Assembly: GCA_000729835.1 (NCBI GenBank)
Contig: JFHB01000125.1
Location: 1-64,000 of the forward strand
Origin: Atkinsonella hypoxylon
Lineage: Eukaryota; Ascomycota; Sordariomycetes; Hypocreales; Clavicipitaceae
DNA length: 64,000 nucleotides
Reading direction: 5' to 3'
In this document: piece after piece, positions 48,593 through 60,060 of the stretch
Position numbering within the stretch: the first letter of the stretch is position 1
How the letters are laid out: each line of letters begins with the position of its first letter
Position numbers and translations under genes: made by a program
Notes under the pieces: model-generated
The model's input: only the letters and a program-made list of their open reading frames with translations
Databases searched by the model: none
What the model was told of the DNA's origin: nothing

Positions 48593-50036
48593 ACTTCAGG
48601 GTGGATGAGCGCCACTGGAAATTCCTCCACAATGTATCATCATCCAGCATACTGATGCATGAACAATCTGAGGGATCCTAGTTGCATTAAGTCAGCGAAA
48701 TGATGTATTGATGGTGGAAGGATAGTGCTGGAAATCTGTTGCCAAAATTGCGTGGACCTCCTTATACCGTGCAACAAACCCCCTAACTCCTGCTGTAACT
48801 AGCACTTATAGCGAGTGCAAGAGCTATTAAGCTACGGTGTATTGTACTATGTCCCTTGAATATAGGATCTTTCTTGTCCTATCTACACACTTTTACAATG
48901 CCCTTTTGTGACTAATAGTCATTCTAGGCAGAGGTATATTCCCAATACAGTGGCATCTAGCCTGCGGTTTCCTAGTCAAAAACAGCGACAATTCTGTCAG
49001 CTCGAGCTATAATTTTAACGGGCCTAAGTCACCATGGGTGAAAGTTGAGCACGGCCATTCTGTGTTACAGAACTCGATTAACTTGCTGAGATCAGGAATG
49101 CTCACGGGTTTTTCGATCGAAGAACGCTCGGCTCGCGAGAAGCCTGGCGCGCCCAGCCCAACTACATTCGACGCGATATCCCTCTTGGTCTCGGTATAGG
49201 GGATTTACAATAGACAAGCACCTCTTTCTTAAATAATAGTGTCATCATCCTCGCTCCCCGACCTTGACTCCGACCACTGTGACATTACGCATTTATTTAT
49301 TTATCTTGAAATCAAGAGAACAGAACTTTAGAAGAGGCCCATTTGCCAACAAAAATCGCCCAAGAACAACAATTTTCTCAAGTCACTTCAAATTTTCTAT
49401 GTAAAAGTACTAGCTAATTGTTTCCTTATTGCTAATATATGCGTGCTAAAAGATCGTGATCTTAGTAAATCTAAAATCTAGTAGGCCAATTAGAAGAGTA
49501 GATATGCGGCACACAGACCCACAGGATGGTCAAGTCAGGGCTTCAACAAAAGGTCGGTTGAGCTGTTGACTCCTCGATACTTTGCTCAAAGGGTAATCAA
49601 ATCTAGAGTGCTGCGCTGCTAACTCATGGATAAAAATATGATACAGATCAAATGCCCTTGACTCTGGAGGATAGCTTGTGATGTAGGTGTGGTCAGAAAT
49701 TAGGGTGAATGGCATTGAAGCATAAGTAATCCCCGACGCATAATTATTTATGGAGACGATGGCTTCTGCGACATGAGACCCCACGATTGCTTGACCATGA
49801 TGCAAAGATGCTCTGTCTTCTTTTCTTTTTTGGGGCGGATTACACCAATAGCCTAGGTCTATCCCTTTGACCGGTCGTGATTCTGTTCATTTAGCACCCT
49901 GGTTAATGGAAGAAAGCGGGTTAGACTACTGCATGGCAGCACAAACACGAAACGAGGGAGAGGAAGACGTCTCGTTCTGGAAAGCGGGAAAGGAAAGGGA
50001 GGAGTGAATCAAGCAGAAACTGGTTGAACAAAAAGC
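48593..50036. other. spacer with one weak ORF
   Basis: Mostly non-coding by eye. A 91-codon minus-strand ORF at 49,530-49,805 has no feature I recognise and is not supported by neighbours. TATTTATTTATTT-like AT tract near 49,290. Confidence 0.4.
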
Positions 50037-50544
50037 TTACTTTTTAAGCTCCTCGTCTACATGGCCGCCGGATTGTTCAATGCGTTCAATGAGGGCGCGA
50101 CGCTCCTGTATCTGCTGGCGCATATATTCAACGGTGCGCTTGAGCACGAGACCTTCGGACCGGCCTTGACCCTCAAGTCCGGGGACCAGCTCCGTTAGAC
50201 GATCAAAACCTTCGCGGATAGCTTGTCTGCGCTTTTGTTCTACAGATGTGCAAATGAAATTAGTTGATCAAAAGCAAATGCTGAATAAAGATGAGTGGGG
50301 AAAACGAATATCAGTGAAGGCCGATGAGGAGGAATTGGTAGTATCCATGGCTTCTCATGCACAGACAGTTGCGTTCCTGTTGGCCAACAACACGTGGGGT
50401 TACAGGAAACAGGGCAAGATAACAAGACATACCGGAAGCAATATGATTTTGTTTCTTCTCCTCTTCAGTCAAACGAGGCTTCTCCTCAGCACCACCAGCA
50501 CCATTCTCCCGCGAGGAAGTTGACGCATCGTTGGGTGATGACAT
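50037..50544 (-). CDS. small bHLH transcription factor
   Basis: Two exons, 50,544-50,433 and 50,239-50,037, joined across a 193-bp intron (GTATGT ... CTGTAG) in phase; 104 residues. Basic region KKQNHIASEQKRRQ (about 30-43) has the His-x3-Glu-x3-Arg pattern (H34, E38, R42) that reads E-box DNA, followed by helix 1 (REGFDRLTELV), loop, and helix 2 (VLKRTVEYMRQQIQERRALIE). Being little more than a bHLH domain, it probably works as a heterodimer partner; fungal proteins of this size resemble Ino4. The start is chosen at the ATG before SSPNDAS; an in-frame ATG at 50,652 would add 36 residues unlike the domain. The stop TAA overlaps a GTAAGC donor-like sequence, so a further exon cannot be excluded. 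Confidence 0.82.
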
Positions 50545-51931
50545 GGCCGTATCGAGCGCAAAGCCTCTCAGCAATGTAGCGAAGGGATGAGTGGGCGTGT
50601 GCAGTGGTGGCTCACATGCAGTTAGTTGGAAAAGGGCAGTTTTGGGTTTCACAAGTTTTTGCCTGGTGTCTCGATCTTAGAGTCGGTCCGAGGAGGGGCA
50701 CGCCAGAAAGTTGGGGGAATCGTCAGCAGCAGCCATTGGTGAGCTATCCTGGTACCAGAGACTTGCTTACAGATCGCTAAGTGCCTAGATCCTTGGAGAT
50801 ATCACATGCATACGGAATACCTGGGAGTACTTCATGATGTTCTGGTACTTCAAGCACGACCTACATATGTACCTCCCTGGTACCTATAGTGATGAAGTAC
50901 GAATGAATCTACTTATATGTACGGACTTGTAGATTTTACAGTACACACCAGATACCTAGTACTAGGTGGATATGGACGGGCATACGGAATACACGGGTTC
51001 TGGTGTTTACGATCAAGTACCTAGTACCTATCTGCCTCCTCTGGGTAGGTACCGGGTGCCGAGTACTCCGTACGCCTCAGCAACTTGCTTGCCGGGATCT
51101 GACTGACCAGGCATGTTGCTTGCTAGGAGGCCGGCCGAGTGTCGTTCAGTGCACCGGCCGAACCTTGCACAGCCAGAGAGGCCGCTTGGCGGCATTGATC
51201 AGTCCGTAGCGCAAGTAGAACCATTTCTCCAGGGTTTGTACTACAGGAAATACAGTCCCGCGGTGTCTCTGCTGCCCTACTTATTCACGGAGTAGGCCCT
51301 GTGGTTCTTATGTTTCGAGGAAATAAGATACCATACGGAGGAGTACGGAATAGTGCAGAGATAAAGGAGAAAGACGTGGCTGGAAGTATGCCCCACACAG
51401 GTTGCATCTCTGCACACCTTACGTACGCCGGCCGTTTCAAATCTTGCATGGCGCGCAGGAACAACGTAATATAACTGAAGCACCGAGTACGGAGTAGAAT
51501 TACACTATCATTGAAACCGCCCCGGGTTTCGGCCCCTTTGCATTCGAATCATGACGTTTCATCGGCATTTCCCTTGACGACCCGAGGGTGAATTATATCC
51601 GTGCCGGCTGTCAATACTAATAATGCTCATGCGTGTCTCGGCCGGCTCTTCCTGCTCGGTGCGATAGACGCGGAAGTCGCACCATATGTTCTCTCTTAGA
51701 CCATCTATATTTACTCCTCTCTTTGCACTCAATTCCACAAGATTTCGCGTCATTCATCGCTTTGCCTGTATCTATAATATTCCAAGGTCAGATTCATTGG
51801 CAAAAAATAGAACTGCACTTCATCGCCCACCCTCATTCATCATCACCATGCTGCAAAAAAAAAAATAAATAAATAAATAAAAATCCGGCCCGCCTTGAGT
51901 TTTTCGGGGGTTTATTGAGCCGCAGAATGTA
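50545..51931. other. 1.4-kb spacer rich in short palindromic motifs
   Basis: No gene supported. Contains repeated TACGGA(G/A)TA, GAGTACTCCGTAC and TACCTAGTACC motifs between 50,810 and 51,500, and an A-run followed by (TAAA)n at about 51,855-51,880. Confidence 0.55.
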
Positions 51932-52854
51932 TTAGATCAATACTTCTTGATCAGAGTTTTCCGCATCAAACTCATCTGCTTCCTGCTGGAAGACAACTTT
52001 CTCGGCCATGGATAAACATCTTCTAACGGGAAGGCCCACCACGTTATCGACACTTCCGTCGATTTTCTCGGCTAGAATCATGCCACCAGTCCCTTGAATT
52101 GCATAACCACCGGCCTTGTCAGCTCCTTCACGTGTTTTGACGTAGGCTTCGATCACATCATCTGGAAGCCCATTGCTCTCGCTAAAGAAGTAAACCTTGG
52201 TCTCCTCGGTGTGTGTTATTATGCAATATCCGGGATGACGGGCATCCTCCCGGGGTGCTAGTACCGTGACAGCGGTGAGAACTCGGTGCATCTCAGTATC
52301 GCGCAAATGCTTGAGCATTCTGATATGGTCTGCCTCGCTGCGAGGTTTTTCTAGAATGCGCCCGTCACGACTAACAATGACGGTGTCTGCAGAAATAACG
52401 AGATCTGGATCCGGGATCGATTTGAGCTGAGTCTTCAGGCAGGTTTGGTAGACCTCGAGACATTTCCTCCGCGAGGTCTCTGCCACATATTCATAAGGTC
52501 CATATACTGTCTTGTCCAAGTCTTCCGGCTTGTCAGACGGTGTGATTTCTAGGTTTTTGAGACCAATCTACTCCGCTGTCAGTCTAGTGAAGAAGGCGAA
52601 GGGGCGTTAGTGCAGCAAGGGCAAGAATGCACCTGCTGAAGTAGGGCCTTGCGCCGTGGTGAGGCAGACGCAAGCACTACTCTTTTTGAGTTCAAGTGCT
52701 TTATGATGGGAAGGTCCAAGAGTTGCAGAGGCCTTCGTACCGGTGCTGATCCGGACTGCCTCGGAGCGGGAGCTTTGCCGTGCCCGGAGGCGGCTTGCTC
52801 ATAGTCGGTTGGAGGGTCACTGGGGATCTTTGGGTCTGTCATCTTAGCTAGCAT
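51932..52854 (-). CDS. Maf-family nucleoside triphosphate pyrophosphatase
   Basis: Maf/HAM1-type cytosolic enzyme that hydrolyses nucleoside triphosphates (dTTP/UTP or modified nucleotides) to monophosphate and pyrophosphate, as nucleotide-pool control. Exons 52,854-52,633 and 52,567-51,932 with a 65-bp intron in phase; 285 residues. The hallmark LASASPRR is at 61-68, the catalytic SADTVI at 133-138 (Asp135), and the conserved AGGYAIQG..G at 226-236 followed by IDGSVDNVVGLP. A polar extension of about 50 residues precedes the domain. Start taken at the first Met; Met5 is equally possible. Family assignment firm, substrate inferred. Confidence 0.92.
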
Positions 52855-54284
52855 CTATGATGATGCAGGATCATGAAGTTAGGAAACTTGTGCGCCGGCC
52901 ACGGTGGGGATGACGTCTGCCCCGCATATACCAGCTAGGCATTACGGAGTTGACTAGTTACCTACATAGTAGTCTGATAGTTATCAAAAGATCCGGGGGG
53001 AGGGGGGCGGGGCGTACAGCTCTTGTTTGGCATGTCGAATGGCTCCAGTCGCGCACCTTGCCGACCCCCTTGAACTACGTGAAAATTAATGAGATAACTA
53101 CTGCAAGAGCGTAATAGATTGATCTTGCTTCTTCCGCTGCGATTGAAACTAAAGGTATCTATAGGCTAGTTCATGCTAAGTGGTATCGTATCTGCATATG
53201 TCTAGAGTGAATCGTCGCCTATGCTTCTCGTATTATCAATTGTGGCGTCCAAAATAACTTAATGCTAATGGCGCCTTAGTTGTGTAAGGTTAGGATCAAT
53301 TCCTTTTCCGCCTTGGCGACTCAAACATCGGTGATCGTACGGTACTAGACCTGATTTCTCAATTTCGTCCTACTTCGCAAAATAAAACCATAGTGAAGAC
53401 TTATCGAGACAATACTATCAAAGGGGCATGTTATTTACGTTATGCAACTACTTGTTCATTTCCAAAATACACTGCCTGATTTTTTGTTGGGGAATGGCAA
53501 TGCACGATGTTTCTCGCTTACTGAACTTTTTTGTTTCAAGAAGAATTATCCTTTCCCCTGCTTCAAGGCTCTGTCAGATCACTTTGTTCCAGAAAGTGCC
53601 GGCTCCAAATGGCGACGAGAGTTAAGGCTTCTAACTTTGCGACTGCGGCTGTTTGTATCAGGTTAATAAAGATAGGACTTTTCCTACTTACAGAAGAGCC
53701 ACAGCGCGACAGCATGGTTATTTCGGTGAAGAACCAAACCTGTTCGGAACAGCACCAAGTATCTCGGGAAGTAAAACGGCTTAATTCTTGAATAATTTTG
53801 AGTGTTGTCATATCTGAAGCGATTGATGCCTGGTGGCCTGATTACCAAAATGGACTAGCGCATAGTGGTGGGTACGTATCTGGGGCCCATGTGCTTTCCT
53901 TGAGCGCAAATTGCCAAAGCTCATGAATACTCTCTACCCTGGCTTCCCCGTCGTACAGATTCATCACCAAACGAAATTTGAAGCCGCTTCATCAATATAG
54001 AAGCCACCCGAGTCAACCTCCCGTATCGAAAGTTTTGGGTGTTCGCAAGTGTACCGTGATTCCGCACGTAACCAGTATCCTTCTGGGCGCTTCACCCGAC
54101 TGCATGTAACGCGACACCTCGCTACCCACGCGTCGAGCGCATTAGTAGACTGCCGTCTCTAGCTTCAGCACGGTGTTTTGAGGAGCGCTGATATCACACA
54201 AACTGCGGCGGGAGTGCAAGCGGCGGCGGCTTTCCATAATTCGATGACCTAACTCTGACCTGATCTAGAGCGGTTCATTTGACA
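52855..54284. other. 1.4-kb spacer between divergent Maf and bromodomain genes
   Basis: Shared promoter side of two divergently transcribed genes. Has a G-rich tract near 52,995-53,015. Overlapping ORFs of 65-86 codons at 53,428-53,811 on both strands show no features. Confidence 0.5.
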
Positions 54285-56570
54285 ATGGACGGCAAACGCA
54301 AGGCCAATGGCCATGCGGCTGCCGAGGTAGACGATCGATCCGCGAAACGACGCAAGCTGGCCGTAAGTCCCAGACTCTCTGCATCACTCATGTCACCTTA
54401 GAGCTGGTGATACTTGGCAGCTTTGCTAACATAATTCAACTCTTGCAGGAATTCGATTTATCCAAGGGCGAAACTCGCGAATCGACAACAGCCTATGGCC
54501 AAGCCTTCCTTGAACAAATCCGACGCACACAAGATAAAAGGTACCCAGGATGAAAGAAAGGTGACTTGATACAGCGATAGCGAATGGCTAATCTCTCTTG
54601 ATCCACAGTGGACGACTTGTTGCGACTTATTTTGAGAAGCTCCTTCCCAAGGAAGATAACGCCGAGTACTACAAGCGCACTCGAATGCCGATATCCCTTG
54701 AAACAATTGAAGAAAAGCTCAATAACGGCGACTTCAAAAACCTTGCACAGTTAGAAAGTTATTTCAAGCGAATGATAGCCAACGCTAAAGAATTCTACCC
54801 TCGCACGTCTGCTATTTTTGACGATGCAGAGCGTGTACGTAAAGCTCTAAGCAATTACATGACTAAAAACAACCCGGCCTATCAGACACGAGGTTATCAA
54901 GCAGTTCCAACCCCTCTTCCTCCTGAAAACGATGAGGAGGCAGATGGTAACGAGGATGAAGATGGTGAAGAGGATGCAGAGGGTGAAGAGGACGACGAGG
55001 GGGAAGAAGAGGGAGAGGAAGAAGAGCCTGCATCGAGGCGCAGGTCAATAATATTGAAGCGAACAGGGTCTGGACGACCCTCTAGGAATTCGATTTCCAA
55101 TGTCGACAGCCCACGGCGGGTCAAAGCAAATAGTCGTCCCGATCATGAATACGACAGCGTCCCTTTCAAAGGACTGACCTTTCAGCAAGCTCAGGAGAAG
55201 ATTGTGGAAGAGCTGTTGCGATTCAAGGAACCAGAGTACGTCAAGCACGCCACAACTGTTGACCAACAACATGATCCTAACCTGAGATAAGATACGAAGC
55301 CTATTTTGAACCCTTTGTAAACTTGCCGCCCCGGTCTTTGAGAGACTATTACCGTGTGATCTCTGATCCACTGTCACTGAAAAAGCTGCAAAAAGAGGTC
55401 ATGGGAGTTCAAGGCCGCGGTGAACCTACGGGCATTAGTGACTTCAAAAGCTGGAACGCTTTCGAAGAACGAGCTAAATTGTTGTGGACGAATGCATACT
55501 TCTACAATGAAGAAGGGAGTGAGATCCACGATTTGGCTCAAGAGCTCGAGGTAAAAAACATGTTTCCTTCGGCACGAAAATTCTATACTCTAACATAGAT
55601 CAGAAAGCTTTCTACGACCTGTTAAAGAAGGCACGAGCGGCTGTTCAAGAACCAACACAGGCCAAGATCAAATTGAAGGTTGGACAATTTGCTGAGACCC
55701 CGCATTCGTCCAAAAGAGTGACAATTCACGTTGGTGGTCGAACCAGTTCTGTTGACTCACCAGTGCCGCAGACAGCACAGTCTACCGAGTCTTCAGCTGC
55801 TGTCCCTCAGGTCAACGGTACAGTACGTCAGCCGGCACTGGACGCAGCACGAAGTGCATCAGCGTCAGCTCCATCACCAAGCCCGTCTACACATGCGGCT
55901 CTTAAAGCAGAGGATGCTTCAAGCACGTCTCCAGCAGCCATGGCACAGACTCCTGGTGCCGTAGCCGTGCCTGTGCATCTCACACCAACACCAACTCAGC
56001 CGTTGCCACCTCCTGGTCCCCCTCAAATACAATCAACGAACCCGATGGCGCCGGGCTATGTTGAACCAAAGAGGCTGCGTGCACCTGGAAAAGGTTTGTC
56101 GACACACCGCCCTAGTAGCGTCGAAGCTGGAAATGTCTAACTATTTTTCAAAAGGAATCAAAGACGCTCTCGTATCCAGACTACGACTCCAACTCCATCC
56201 TGGAATACAGGTCGAAAACCCTGTCCTTCTCGATATCCTTCCTCTACCCCGAGAAATGTCCCAGTCCGGCACAGTCAACTTGCCAGCAAGCATAAATCGC
56301 GTCGTCGTACTGCCATATCTGCCTGATTTCCTCCAAGATCGTCAATATAGTCTCTGGGTCCTCATCGACAAGCAACCTTTGAAACCATGCCACCAGCCCA
56401 TACCGAACCAGCTACCCCAGGAACGTGCTTTCGACGTCATGTTGCATCCTGGCGTCAACGTCATCGAGGCGCATCTTATTGCTGCTGTTCCGAAGCATGA
56501 GCGCGATCACGTTGGTGCAGAGGTTGAGCTCGAAGTTTTCACAGCCTTTGTTAACGTTCTTCGACATTAA
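54285..56570 (+). CDS. tandem-bromodomain protein, RSC remodelling complex subunit (Rsc4-like)
   Basis: Chromatin protein that binds acetyl-lysine on histones as part of the RSC nucleosome remodeller (by family). Six exons: 54,285-54,362; 54,449-54,540; 54,609-55,235; 55,292-55,550; 55,604-56,093; 56,155-56,570; 653 residues, every junction in phase. Bromodomain 1 spans about residues 43-145 (MPISLETIEEKL; NAKEFYP with the acetyl-lysine-contact position). A Glu/Asp run follows at about 157-190. Bromodomain 2 spans about 245-365 (YYRVISDPLSLKKL; NAYFYNEEGS with the conserved Asn and Tyr region). Then a Ser/Pro/Ala-rich linker and a conserved C-terminal block (about 516-653, ending HPGVNVIEAHL...). 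Two bromodomains plus this C-terminus fit Rsc4 rather than Rsc1/2, which would have a BAH domain. Two acceptors read AAG. Confidence 0.9.
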
Positions 56571-57028
56571 TGCGTGCGGCAGGGACTATGAAGAATTGGA
56601 AGGATTTATTATTTTTGTCTAACGAGGAATTATTGATGTCATACGTGGTTTCATGTACTATAAGAATGCTCTGCAGGTTTTTCCTTTCATTTTTTTCGTC
56701 CCAACATGAGCTCTGGCAATCGGCGAGGGGTAAAAAAAGAAGCAACTGCCTGAAAAGAAATTGCATGATGCCATAGTTTGGATTTACTGCCCAAGCACAA
56801 AAACACGTGTAGCATCCTGATCAAAATAAATTTCATTCACAGGTATCAACAAACAGAAGACATAATTTGCCGTCAATTGTGTGCATATAAGTATCTATGA
56901 CATCATTCTACAGACCATCCCAACGTCATCCCCATGCTTGAAAGATTACCGTCCGACGTCATCAGGATATTATACAGAAGGTTCGAAAAGAAATCAAAAA
57001 CCAACCGACATGCCATTCAAGTCATTGC
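56571..57028. other. spacer between convergent genes, nothing seen
   Basis: 3' flanks of the bromodomain gene and the minus-strand gene. Short ORFs on both strands are antisense shadows of each other. Confidence 0.5.
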
Positions 57029-58475
57029 TTAGCCCACAGCAGGCTTCTGCTTGATCTGAATCAAGTGTTTAAGACCAGTTTGAATCGCCATATAAGTCTT
57101 TTGCTTGGGATCATACCATCCTAGAACGTACACGGCCATAAGGGCATTCTTCCCCTGCAGCTCCACCAAGCCATCCACACGAATACATCCACGGCTCGGA
57201 GGCTGTTTCGCGGGTTGCCAGTTCTTGCTGAACGTCATGGATGCATCGTGCAAGGCGCTCTGAATTCGAGAATCAAGCTGGGCATCGCTGCTAAAGGCAC
57301 GGGTGAATACATCTCCAGAGCTGGATGGCATGGGCGAGGGTATCGACTTGTCATTGTTGCCGGAGGTTTTGATAGTCTGTTTCCCTGGGCCACCGATTTC
57401 GTTTTGTTCTCTCATACGACTGATGGCGACAGTTTGCCAGGCTGTATCCTGAGGTTGTTCGGTGCTGAAGCCTAGTGCTTTGGCTACATCTTGGGCGGTT
57501 TGCCGGCACAGCGAATTAACGAAGGTCCAGACTGTGAGGGCAACTGCTTTGGGGTATATCGCCATGTTGAGGTGGCTCGCAGCCAGGGAATCGATCGGGC
57601 GGTTGCCCCAGAAAATCCCGTCATCGTCAATTATGATTCTAGGGCGGTGGGTTAGCACAAAGACGCAGTTGACACACTTCTGTTGTCGGGTTCCGAACTG
57701 ACCCTGATACGTAATGTTTTGGCGGTGGCGCAGGAGGATATATGATGTCGAGCCACAGTTTCTTCAACTTGATTTCTTTCCCTCCCAGTAATCTGACGTA
57801 AACGGGGTTTTTTTCTACTCCGCGTCGTATGATTTCGGCCAATCCAACTATCCAGCAGGTTAGTATGTAAGCCGCGGGGTATCATGACTGTGCTTCTTTC
57901 GGGTTCCATACATGTGATGTCTTTTTGTGCTTGCGGATCCTTGTTCACGGCTAGGAAGGCTAACCATTCCGGGTCAGATCCTTTGTATGGTGGTTGCTTC
58001 ACTTCAGTCGTCGTGAATGGAAAGGGAAGAAATAGCAAGGGCGCATCTTCCCTCTCTGCCAGCTCCTCCAGTTCCCGTTTCTCCTTCTCGGATAAATTCT
58101 CCCATTCATGGTCTGCCCAGTCGAGTAGAGGATCGAAGACAACGGTGGCGAATATCTGCCAGCATACATAGAAAGAGACTGTCGCGAATACAATGCGCCT
58201 GCAGAAAAAGCATCAGTATGGCGGACTTAGGCGACGAGGTATCAACTGAAGCAAGTACAAAGTGCATACCCTAACCGTCTTCGAAAAGCATGTGATTTGG
58301 GGACAGCCGCAGGTTGGGGGAAATAGACAGGTAAGTCATGGCGAACTGAATTTCGTTTTAAGGGCCATAGTGACAGCTGTTGACTGACCCGTGGTATTCG
58401 GCGGGAGAAGTAATTGGAGGTCATCGAGGGAAGTTCTGGATTGCGCCTGAAGGCCGCAGCCGCACGTGGCAGCAT
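57029..58475 (-). CDS. conserved fungal membrane-anchored protein, probably mitochondrial, unknown function
   Basis: Four exons: 58,475-58,270; 58,198-57,912; 57,847-57,703; 57,638-57,029; 415 residues, all in phase (introns 71, 64, 64 bp). The N-terminus is basic and Arg/Ser-rich with almost no acidic residues (about 1-68), as in a mitochondrial presequence. One hydrophobic segment follows (IVFATVSFYVCWQIFATVVF, 71-90). Then a conserved-looking domain: DPLLDWADHEW, a Glu/Lys helix, PLLFLPFPFTTTEV, later KLKKLWLDIIYPPAPPPKHY and IIIDDDGIFWG. The C-terminal part ends with a short hydrophobic YVLGWYDP region. I believe this family recurs in filamentous ascomycetes, but I know no function for it. 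Start chosen at the Met before LPRAAAAF; Met at 58,547 and 58,424 are alternatives. Confidence 0.78.
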
Positions 58476-58842
58476 GTCCGTTATCGCTGGTGAATCTACA
58501 AGAACGAAAGCGCGTGGCGTTGCTGGTGCGTAAAGGTCGTGCTCCAAAATGTATGAGACTTGAGGTGTTAACGTCGATAATCACAACGCCGCGCGATGAT
58601 TGGAAAAACAGAAGACAAAATGCAGAAAACAAAGGGAATGGAAATGAGGCAAACGTCTACGGATTACGGAGTTGAACTGGTTGTGGGTAGTGTCCAGTTG
58701 GACGCCTGCATGTGGTGGCCCGGAGTATTTGGCGCCGCAGCTCCGACAAGTTGCCGCTTGCCTTCCTCCCACACTAGATGTGACGTCGCAAGCTCTCAGC
58801 ACAGGTCAACGATCAAGAAGCTTCACAAGTCGCTCATTCATC
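58476..58842. promoter_or_regulatory. divergent promoter region
   Basis: 367 bp between divergent starts at 58,475 (-) and 58,843 (+). Contains CTACGGATTACGGAGTTG (about 58,658-58,675), a variant of the TACGGAGTA motif seen elsewhere, and GTGACGTC (about 58,780). No TATA box stands out. Confidence 0.4.
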
Positions 58843-60060
58843 ATGAGGCTCACTGCCGGTCTCATCAGCACGCTTGTGGGCTATTCTGCAGCATCGCAGC
58901 CCTCAGCCGAAGTCTATATCTTCCCGTGCAGCAATGTGTCGTCGCCACCTGCCGTCGTCCCTAGTCTCGCCAGGCTACTGTTCCTTCAACGATTATCTCC
59001 GAACGGCCAAGGATTCCTCCAACATGACATCCCTAATGGTGTCAATCTTGAAAATGCAATCTCATTTCTTAATCGGTTCGGAAAGTCGACTCCAGAGCTG
59101 TTCTCGAGGGGCCAAACGAACCAGCCAAGTCAGCTCGTGCTGATGCTGGACGGCATCGAGGGCTCGCATATGAAGGAATTACGCCAATCACTCGGCAATA
59201 ACCCATCGTTTACGATAGCTGACCCTCCCATCGGCAGAGCACGAAATGATCTGATAGAGCTGGATTTGCTGCATGGATCAGCTGTAGCTGACGGCAACAA
59301 GTGTTTGATTCAGCAGATTGCGAATCCCATGGAAGACTGCTGGAATGGCAAATCTTCTGCAGTTGCCAAGTACAGCATCAAAGAAGTATGTTCCCTGGGA
59401 TTAAGATGGGACCTCTGCGAAGACATGTGTTTAGCACATACTAACAGCTGCCAGAACTCCGAAATTGTCAAGGAAGTTGCCAAGCAGGTGCAACAACTCG
59501 TCCAGCTCGCCAAATCTGGAGACCTTGAAACGACCATAATTGCACTTCCCCCTTCTAAGGCCTCCTATAAAGGCTCCAGTAATTGGGCAGATGAGCAGCA
59601 GGAACTACGGCGTCGTCAGGCAGAGCAAGTCATGTCAGCAATCGACAGGCCTGAAGTACACAGCCAAACGGCTCCATCCTCCACACCCGAATCGATATTT
59701 TTTGCCCCTACCGGTCGCATCGCTTCGTGTTACGATACTTTGACAGCCTGTAACGAAGCCACTCGTAATTGCACGGGCCACGGCGTGTGCAAAGACAAAT
59801 ATGCATCTGACGACGGTGCCAAAGCAGCTGGCTCGTGCTTTGCTTGCCACTGTCAAGCAACGCGATACAAGGACAAGGGCTTGACGCACTGGGGTGGTGC
59901 ATCATGCTCGAAAGAAGATGTCAGTGCACCTTTCTGGCTGTTTGCTGGATTCACGTTGGCAATGGTTAGCATTCTGTCCATGTCCGTTGGTTTGTTGTAT
60001 AGCGTCGGAGAGGAGAAGCTTCCAGGTGTAATTGGTGCGGGTGTCTCACGTTCAAGTTAG
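58843..60060 (+). CDS. Vps3844/DUF3844-type type I membrane protein
   Basis: Secretory-pathway membrane protein of the fungal Vps3844 family, implicated by name in vacuolar sorting (ER/Golgi location inferred). Single exon, 405 residues. Signal peptide at about 1-18 (MRLTAGLISTLVGYSAAS), a long lumenal domain, then a Cys-rich EGF-like block (CYDTLTACNEATRNCTGHGVC ... CFACHC), one transmembrane segment of about 23 hydrophobic residues (FWLFAGFTLAMVSILSMSVGLL) and a short cytosolic tail. The Cys-rich domain directly before the last transmembrane helix is the family signature. The open frame extends 57 codons further upstream (58,672), but only the Met at 58,843 gives a signal peptide, so it is preferred. 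Confidence 0.88.
   Translation: MRLTAGLISTLVGYSAASQPSAEVYIFPCSNVSSPPAVVPSLARLLFLQRLSPNGQGFLQHDIPNGVNLENAISFLNRFGKSTPELFSRGQTNQPSQLVLMLDGIEGSHMKELRQSLGNNPSFTIADPPIGRARNDLIELDLLHGSAVADGNKCLIQQIANPMEDCWNGKSSAVAKYSIKEVCSLGLRWDLCEDMCLAHTNSCQNSEIVKEVAKQVQQLVQLAKSGDLETTIIALPPSKASYKGSSNWADEQQELRRRQAEQVMSAIDRPEVHSQTAPSSTPESIFFAPTGRIASCYDTLTACNEATRNCTGHGVCKDKYASDDGAKAAGSCFACHCQATRYKDKGLTHWGGASCSKEDVSAPFWLFAGFTLAMVSILSMSVGLLYSVGEEKLPGVIGAGVSRSS

Noticed and set aside
51855..51885. A-run and TAAA units as a retroposon poly(A) tail
   Set aside because: No target duplication or upstream retroposon body found; treated as a simple repeat.
54863..55377. Minus-strand ORFs of 61-110 codons
   Set aside because: Antisense to the Glu/Asp-rich run and second bromodomain start; the Ser-rich composition simply mirrors GAG/GAA codons.
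58340..58383. 43-bp intron in exon 1 of the minus-strand unknown gene (GTCAGT ... TTCAG)
   Set aside because: Removing it shifts the frame away from the conserved downstream reading; reading through keeps phase.
58672..58842. 57-codon N-terminal extension of the Vps3844 gene
   Set aside because: It would bury the signal peptide; the Met at 58,843 starts a clear one.
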